64,000 bases of DNA. Source: Gp6-AA40 sp035649635. Lineage in GTDB: Bacteria; Acidobacteriota; Vicinamibacteria; Vicinamibacterales; UBA2999. Of this stretch, positions 60,674 through 64,000 are shown piece after piece. The stretch spans positions 1 through 64,000 of the forward strand of contig DASRJE010000036.1 in the NCBI GenBank assembly GCA_035649635.1. Direction: 5' to 3'. The position numbers and the translations under genes were made by a program. Numbering within the stretch: the first letter of the stretch is position 1; the number at the start of each line of letters is the position of its first letter. The notes beneath the pieces are model-generated. The model was not told the origin of the DNA, made no database searches, and was given only the letters and a program-made list of their open reading frames with translations.

Positions 60674-62119
60674 ATGCGCGAACTTTTGCAGGACATCCCG
60701 TTTCCCATACCCCTGGACGCCTACCCCAGCTCCGTTGCTGACAGCCTTGTCGGGGTGTTGCGCACCCGCATCGAAACCGACCCGTTCAACGCGATTGCGA
60801 CAGCGATCTTTTTTCTCGCCGTCCTGCACACGTTCTTTGCGGCCCGATTCGTGGAAGCAGCTCATCGTGTCCAGCGCCGTACGGACGGGCGCTCCGCCGC
60901 TGCCGGCGTCGCGCCGATGCCGAGCGTGGCGGCCGAATTCCTCCACTTCTTCGGCGAGGTCGAGGTGATCTTTGGTCTTTGGGCCGTCCCCCTGATCATC
61001 GCGATCGTGCTGTCGCGCGGGTGGACCACAGCCGCGCACTACTTGAACGACACGGTGAATTACACGGAGCCGTTATTCGTCGTGGTAATCATGGCGCTGG
61101 CATCTACGCGCCCCATCATCGAGTTGGCTGAAGGAACACTCCGTCGGCTCGCGAACATCGGCGGCGGCACGCCGGCGGCCTGGTGGATCAGCATTCTCAC
61201 CATCGGTCCCCTGCTTGGTTCGTTTATCACCGAGCCAGGCGCGATGACGATCGCCGCCATCCTGCTCACACGACAGTTCTATGACCTGCAACCGAGCGTT
61301 CGCTTGAAATACGCCACGCTCGGGGTCCTGTTCGTCAATGTTTCGATCGGCGGGACGCTGACTCACTTCGCGGCTCCGCCAATCCTGATGGTGGCGCGGC
61401 CTTGGAACTGGGATACGGCATTCACGTTCGGCCATTTTGGATGGCGAGCAACGCTGGCGATCGCGATCTCGACGCTCGGGTACTACCTGGTCTTCCGCCG
61501 GGAATTCGCGATTCTGGCCACTCGCCCGCCAGCGCCGGATCCGATTCCGGCCGCCCCCGAGGCCGTACTACGTGGCCAGCAGTCGCTTCCGATTCCGTGG
61601 TGGGTCACCGCCGTCCACGTGCTCTTCATGATCTGGACGGTCGCCAACGTTCACTACCCGGCTCTGTTCGTGTCCGGGTTCCTGTTTTTTCTTGGCTTCA
61701 ACCGAGCGACCGCTTCGTACTCGAGCTTGTCCGACTTCCGCACGCCGCTCCTCGTCGGATTCTTCCTCGCTGGTCTCGTCGTCCACGGAGGGCTTCAGGC
61801 GTGGTGGATTGCTCCGGTAATCGCTCGCCTGGCCGAGACACCTCTCTTCATTGGCGCGGCCATCCTGACAGCCTTCAACGACAACGCCCTCATCACCTAT
61901 CTCGCCACGCTAGTGCCGAATCTCCACGATGGCCTGAAGCAGGCGGTGGTCGAAGGCGCCGTCACCGGTGGCGGGCTGACGGTCATCGCGAACGCGCCCA
62001 ATCCGGCGGGCCAGGCACTGCTCGGCAGGTTCTTCGACGACGCCGTGAATCCGCTGTATCTGTTTCTCGGGGCGGCAATCCCGACCCTGATCGCGGCAGC
62101 AGCGTTTCGACTGCTGTGA
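60674..62119 (+). CDS. Putative Na+/H+ antiporter (PF07399-like)
   Basis: 481 residues from ATG 60674 (MRELLQDIPFPIPLDAYPSS); a GTG at 60623 would add residues. About 12 hydrophobic segments. Motifs: HFFGEVEVIFGLWAVPLIIA, GPLLGSFITEPGAMTIAAIL (GSFITEPGA, internal repeat of the ion-transporter fold), and GAILTAFNDNALITYLATLV-type NDNALITY block. Members of this family are named putative Na+/H+ antiporters but the activity is not proven here. Confidence 0.8.
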   Translation: MRELLQDIPFPIPLDAYPSSVADSLVGVLRTRIETDPFNAIATAIFFLAVLHTFFAARFVEAAHRVQRRTDGRSAAAGVAPMPSVAAEFLHFFGEVEVIFGLWAVPLIIAIVLSRGWTTAAHYLNDTVNYTEPLFVVVIMALASTRPIIELAEGTLRRLANIGGGTPAAWWISILTIGPLLGSFITEPGAMTIAAILLTRQFYDLQPSVRLKYATLGVLFVNVSIGGTLTHFAAPPILMVARPWNWDTAFTFGHFGWRATLAIAISTLGYYLVFRREFAILATRPPAPDPIPAAPEAVLRGQQSLPIPWWVTAVHVLFMIWTVANVHYPALFVSGFLFFLGFNRATASYSSLSDFRTPLLVGFFLAGLVVHGGLQAWWIAPVIARLAETPLFIGAAILTAFNDNALITYLATLVPNLHDGLKQAVVEGAVTGGGLTVIANAPNPAGQALLGRFFDDAVNPLYLFLGAAIPTLIAAAAFRLL

Positions 62120-62128
62120 GAGGCCTCC

Positions 62129-62599
62129 TCACCGCCTGCTTCCGGACCCGCGGCGCAACGCATTCTTTCTGAGCGGGCCTCGCGGGTCGACGGGCGTTGG
62201 CCGCTCGTACCAGATCTCGACCTCGTAGCCGTCGGGATCGATGAAGAACAGGTAGGGTTCACCGGGAACGAATTCACCGGAGTCACGAATCGTCCCTCCG
62301 GCTGCACCGACGGCCTGTCTGGCGCGAGCGATATCAGCAGGTCGTTGAAGCCTGAACCCGAAATGCGCGATGCCGCCGCTCTTGCCTGCCGCGGCAGGCT
62401 TGCGCTCGAACACGAGGACATCCCAGCTTCCCGGAGTCTGTGCCTGCACGAAGTCTTCCTGCTGATAAACAGGCACGACGCCTAACACCGCTCGATAGAA
62501 CTCGAGCGAGCGTTGCGGATCACGCACGGCGAGGGCCACGTGCGTGAGCCCGCGCGTTTTCACCGAGCGAGCGCGTTCGGTGGCCGAATCAGATTTCAC
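62129..62599 (-). CDS. VOC-superfamily protein
   Basis: 156 residues. Glyoxalase/dioxygenase-type fold: GLTHVALAVRDPQRSLEFYR (first metal His), GIAHFGFRL (second), PYLFFIDPDGYEVEIWYERP (terminal Glu). Convergent with the antiporter gene, 9 bp apart. Typical two-module size. Function not assigned. Confidence 0.78.
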   Translation of the reverse strand: MKSDSATERARSVKTRGLTHVALAVRDPQRSLEFYRAVLGVVPVYQQEDFVQAQTPGSWDVLVFERKPAAAGKSGGIAHFGFRLQRPADIARARQAVGAAGGTIRDSGEFVPGEPYLFFIDPDGYEVEIWYERPTPVDPRGPLRKNALRRGSGSRR

Positions 62600-62644
62600 G
62601 CAGCTGATTATGGACCTGACGCGCTCGACTGTCCGAATCGTCCG

Positions 62645-62989
62645 CTAGTGCGACGGCGACCTGCTCGGCGGCAGCTTGGCGTGTGCGACCTCCACGACGG
62701 TGGCAATCCTCTGGTCGGGTTCGTTCTCGTAGTGAACGGTGACAGTCGAACCCACTTTCAGATCACCTTCACGCTCGGTTGACGGGCGCATGACGAACGT
62801 CATGTTCTTCCCTGAGTACGGCGAGATCTGGTGAATCACGAGCGTGGACGAATCGACGAACTTGACCGCGCCCTTGGCGGTATGGACCTGCGGCGATGTC
62901 TTGGGCAGCGCGGCGGACGCGGGCATGTCGGCTGCGAACGCTATGGCAGACAAGCTCAGAATCAGGGCAGATGTGCGGACGATGCTCAT
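62645..62989 (-). CDS. Small exported OB-fold-like protein
   Basis: 114 residues from ATG 62989; signal TSALILSLSAIAFAADM. Mature part HTAKGAVKFVDSSTLVIHQI, then SPYSGKNMTFVMRPSTEREG and LKVGSTVTVHYENEPDQRIA, a small beta-barrel reminiscent of DUF5666/CusF-like domains. HxxP/ MxxM metal motifs are not evident. Function unknown. Confidence 0.6.
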   Translation of the reverse strand: MSIVRTSALILSLSAIAFAADMPASAALPKTSPQVHTAKGAVKFVDSSTLVIHQISPYSGKNMTFVMRPSTEREGDLKVGSTVTVHYENEPDQRIATVVEVAHAKLPPSRSPSH

Positions 62990-63140
62990 ATGGGTCCTTC
63001 CGAGTGATGACGTTGACAATCATCGATGAACCCATTTCATCGAACGCGAATGAGCGCCGGATGAATCGTTGATTAACTGTCGTTCAGTCCCGGAGAGTCA
63101 TCTGAAAAGCTCTGGCGTCGCCAGCTTCGGAAGGCGATGC
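62990..63140. other. Intergenic spacer
   Basis: Nothing recognised. AT-richer stretch near 63060-63080 (GATTAACTGTCG) could hold a promoter but no clear -35/-10 pair was seen. Confidence 0.4.
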
Positions 63141-63926
63141 TCAGGACGGCGTGTTCTGGCGCACCCAGCCGATCGCTTCCTGCAACCGCCGGTCGAATTC
63201 GCCGAGGTTGTCGCTGAACCGGTGATTGGACGCCGGGACGACCCACAACGTCTTCGGTGCATTCGCCTTGTCGAGAATCCGTCGCGCTTCCTCGACGGGC
63301 ACGAACTCATCACGGCTCGAGTGGATTTCCGCGAGCGGAATCGGTGTGACCTTGCTCACGACGTCACCAGCGCTGAACAACGGCTCTCTCGGCACACCAT
63401 GCGTGAGATAGATCAAGGAATCCTTCATGCGCCAACCCAGCTCGTTGGCATCGGGCAGACCGAGAGCGATGACGCCAGCCATCATCCCCTTCGTCTGGTT
63501 ATCGGCGGCGGCCAGAACCGACAGGCCTGCCCCTTCCGACACGCCGATCAGAATCGGCTTCTGCCCCGATCCGCGCTGCGACGCGTACTGGGTCAACACG
63601 CGATAGTCGGCTGGTACGTCCTCGGGCCGGAGCGTCGCCTCGCTCGTGGTAAAGCCGCGCAGATAGGCCCTCGCATCGAATCCGACGACGAAATAACCAC
63701 GCGCGGCAAGCGCCTCCGCCACGTGCACGCCAAGATGGATCCAGCCGCCATCTCCGCTCGTGACCACGACGGGATCACCACCGCGCTGACCGTAGATGTG
63801 CAGCAGTTGCTGTTGTCCGCGAATGGTCAGGTACTCGGTCGTCTCTGCATATTCCGATTGAACACGCAGGCCGAAGACCGTCGCCGCGATGAACGCAGCG
63901 CTTAGCATCCGGTTTGCCGTTATCAC
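63141..63926 (-). CDS. VirJ/AcvB-like exported alpha/beta hydrolase
   Basis: 261 residues from a GTG at 63926 preceded by GGGAGG (ATG at 63953 also possible). Signal-like segment MLSAAFIAATVFGLRVQS. The VirJ/AcvB fold: VVVTSGDGGWIHLGVHVAEA with EALAARGYFVVGFDARAYL, then IGVSEGAGLSVLAAADN (Ser130 as nucleophile), and HRFSDNLGEFDRRLQE with the His. In Agrobacterium AcvB processes lysyl-phosphatidylglycerol; the role here is unknown. The last gene before the window edge. Confidence 0.75.
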   Translation of the reverse strand: MITANRMLSAAFIAATVFGLRVQSEYAETTEYLTIRGQQQLLHIYGQRGGDPVVVTSGDGGWIHLGVHVAEALAARGYFVVGFDARAYLRGFTTSEATLRPEDVPADYRVLTQYASQRGSGQKPILIGVSEGAGLSVLAAADNQTKGMMAGVIALGLPDANELGWRMKDSLIYLTHGVPREPLFSAGDVVSKVTPIPLAEIHSSRDEFVPVEEARRILDKANAPKTLWVVPASNHRFSDNLGEFDRRLQEAIGWVRQNTPS

Positions 63927-64000
63927 GCGCCCTCCCTGCCAGAAGAGACCCACGCCACTGCTTCGACGAGCGCTGCCGAGAACGCCGATTCACCACCGCT

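Overview
The window looks like a chromosomal segment of a GC-rich acidobacterium, probably of the Vicinamibacteria (subdivision 6) type. This is inferred, not proven, from two large FtsX/MacB-like permeases without a linked ATPase gene (the ADOP type common in Acidobacteriota), DUF4159, DUF3500, DUF6152 and PEGA proteins, a C-terminal remnant of a TolB-type propeller protein, and many exported proteins of families I associate with that phylum. No rRNA, tRNA, CRISPR array, transposase or phage gene was seen.

Region 1 (1-16022, all minus strand) is one continuous str-S10-spc supercluster read from rpsL down to secY: rpsL, rpsG, fusA, tuf, rpsJ, rplC, rplD, rplW, rplB, rpsS, rplV, rpsC, rplP, rpmC, rpsQ, rplN, rplX, rplE, rpsN, rpsH, rplF, rplR, rpsE, rpmD, rplO, secY (cut by the window edge). 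A sigma70-like promoter and a leader with strong hairpins precede rpsL. Gene order is canonical, but many spacers are filled with short degenerate 7-bp tandem repeats and with REP-like palindromes, which is unusual in such a cluster. EF-Tu has a switch I region about five residues longer than in E. coli.

Region 2 (16.3-24.3 kb) is a lactate/glycolate module: glcD-glcE-glcF and a lactate permease on the minus strand, and divergently a LarA-type nickel-pincer racemase with all key residues plus a TauE/SafE-type permease. Uptake, racemisation and flavin-dependent oxidation of 2-hydroxy acids fit together.

Region 3 (24.4-30.5 kb) is less orderly: an ACT-domain protein, a fragment resembling the start of an ADP-ribosylglycohydrolase, an unusual membrane-anchored alpha/beta hydrolase, an ADOP-like permease, the tail of a broken propeller protein, and a lipoprotein.

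Region 4 (30.5-42 kb) holds two DUF4159 paralogues in inverted orientation, a MatB-like acyl-CoA synthetase, Bcp peroxiredoxin, a TylF-like methyltransferase, a PEGA protein, a three-gene translationally coupled operon (two related exported proteins flanking a metallo-beta-lactamase-fold hydrolase), a broken VOC gene, a nitroreductase, an exported hydrolase and a DUF3500 protein.

Region 5 (42-54.4 kb) is the most interesting functionally. It contains a Tat-exported thiamine-diphosphate enzyme followed by a cytochrome c, a second ADOP permease, a Tat-exported class II aldolase-fold protein, a PQQ-type propeller dehydrogenase, and a Tat-exported FMN alpha-hydroxy-acid oxidase that carries an internal CxxCH haem-c motif. 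Together these suggest periplasmic oxidation of small organic acids or alcohols.

Region 6 (54.4-64 kb) has a serine beta-lactamase-like hydrolase, VOC proteins, an outer-membrane barrel, a lone receiver domain coupled to a lipocalin-like protein, an AHL-lactonase-like protein, DinB, a Na+/H+ antiporter-like carrier, an OB-fold-like exported protein and a VirJ/AcvB-like hydrolase.

Throughout, two repeat systems recur: 7-bp tandem repeats usually arranged as facing arms of a hairpin, and short palindromes with a CTAAAG/CTGAAG core and a conserved CTACG tail. In several genes these repeats supply the stop codon or part of the coding sequence.
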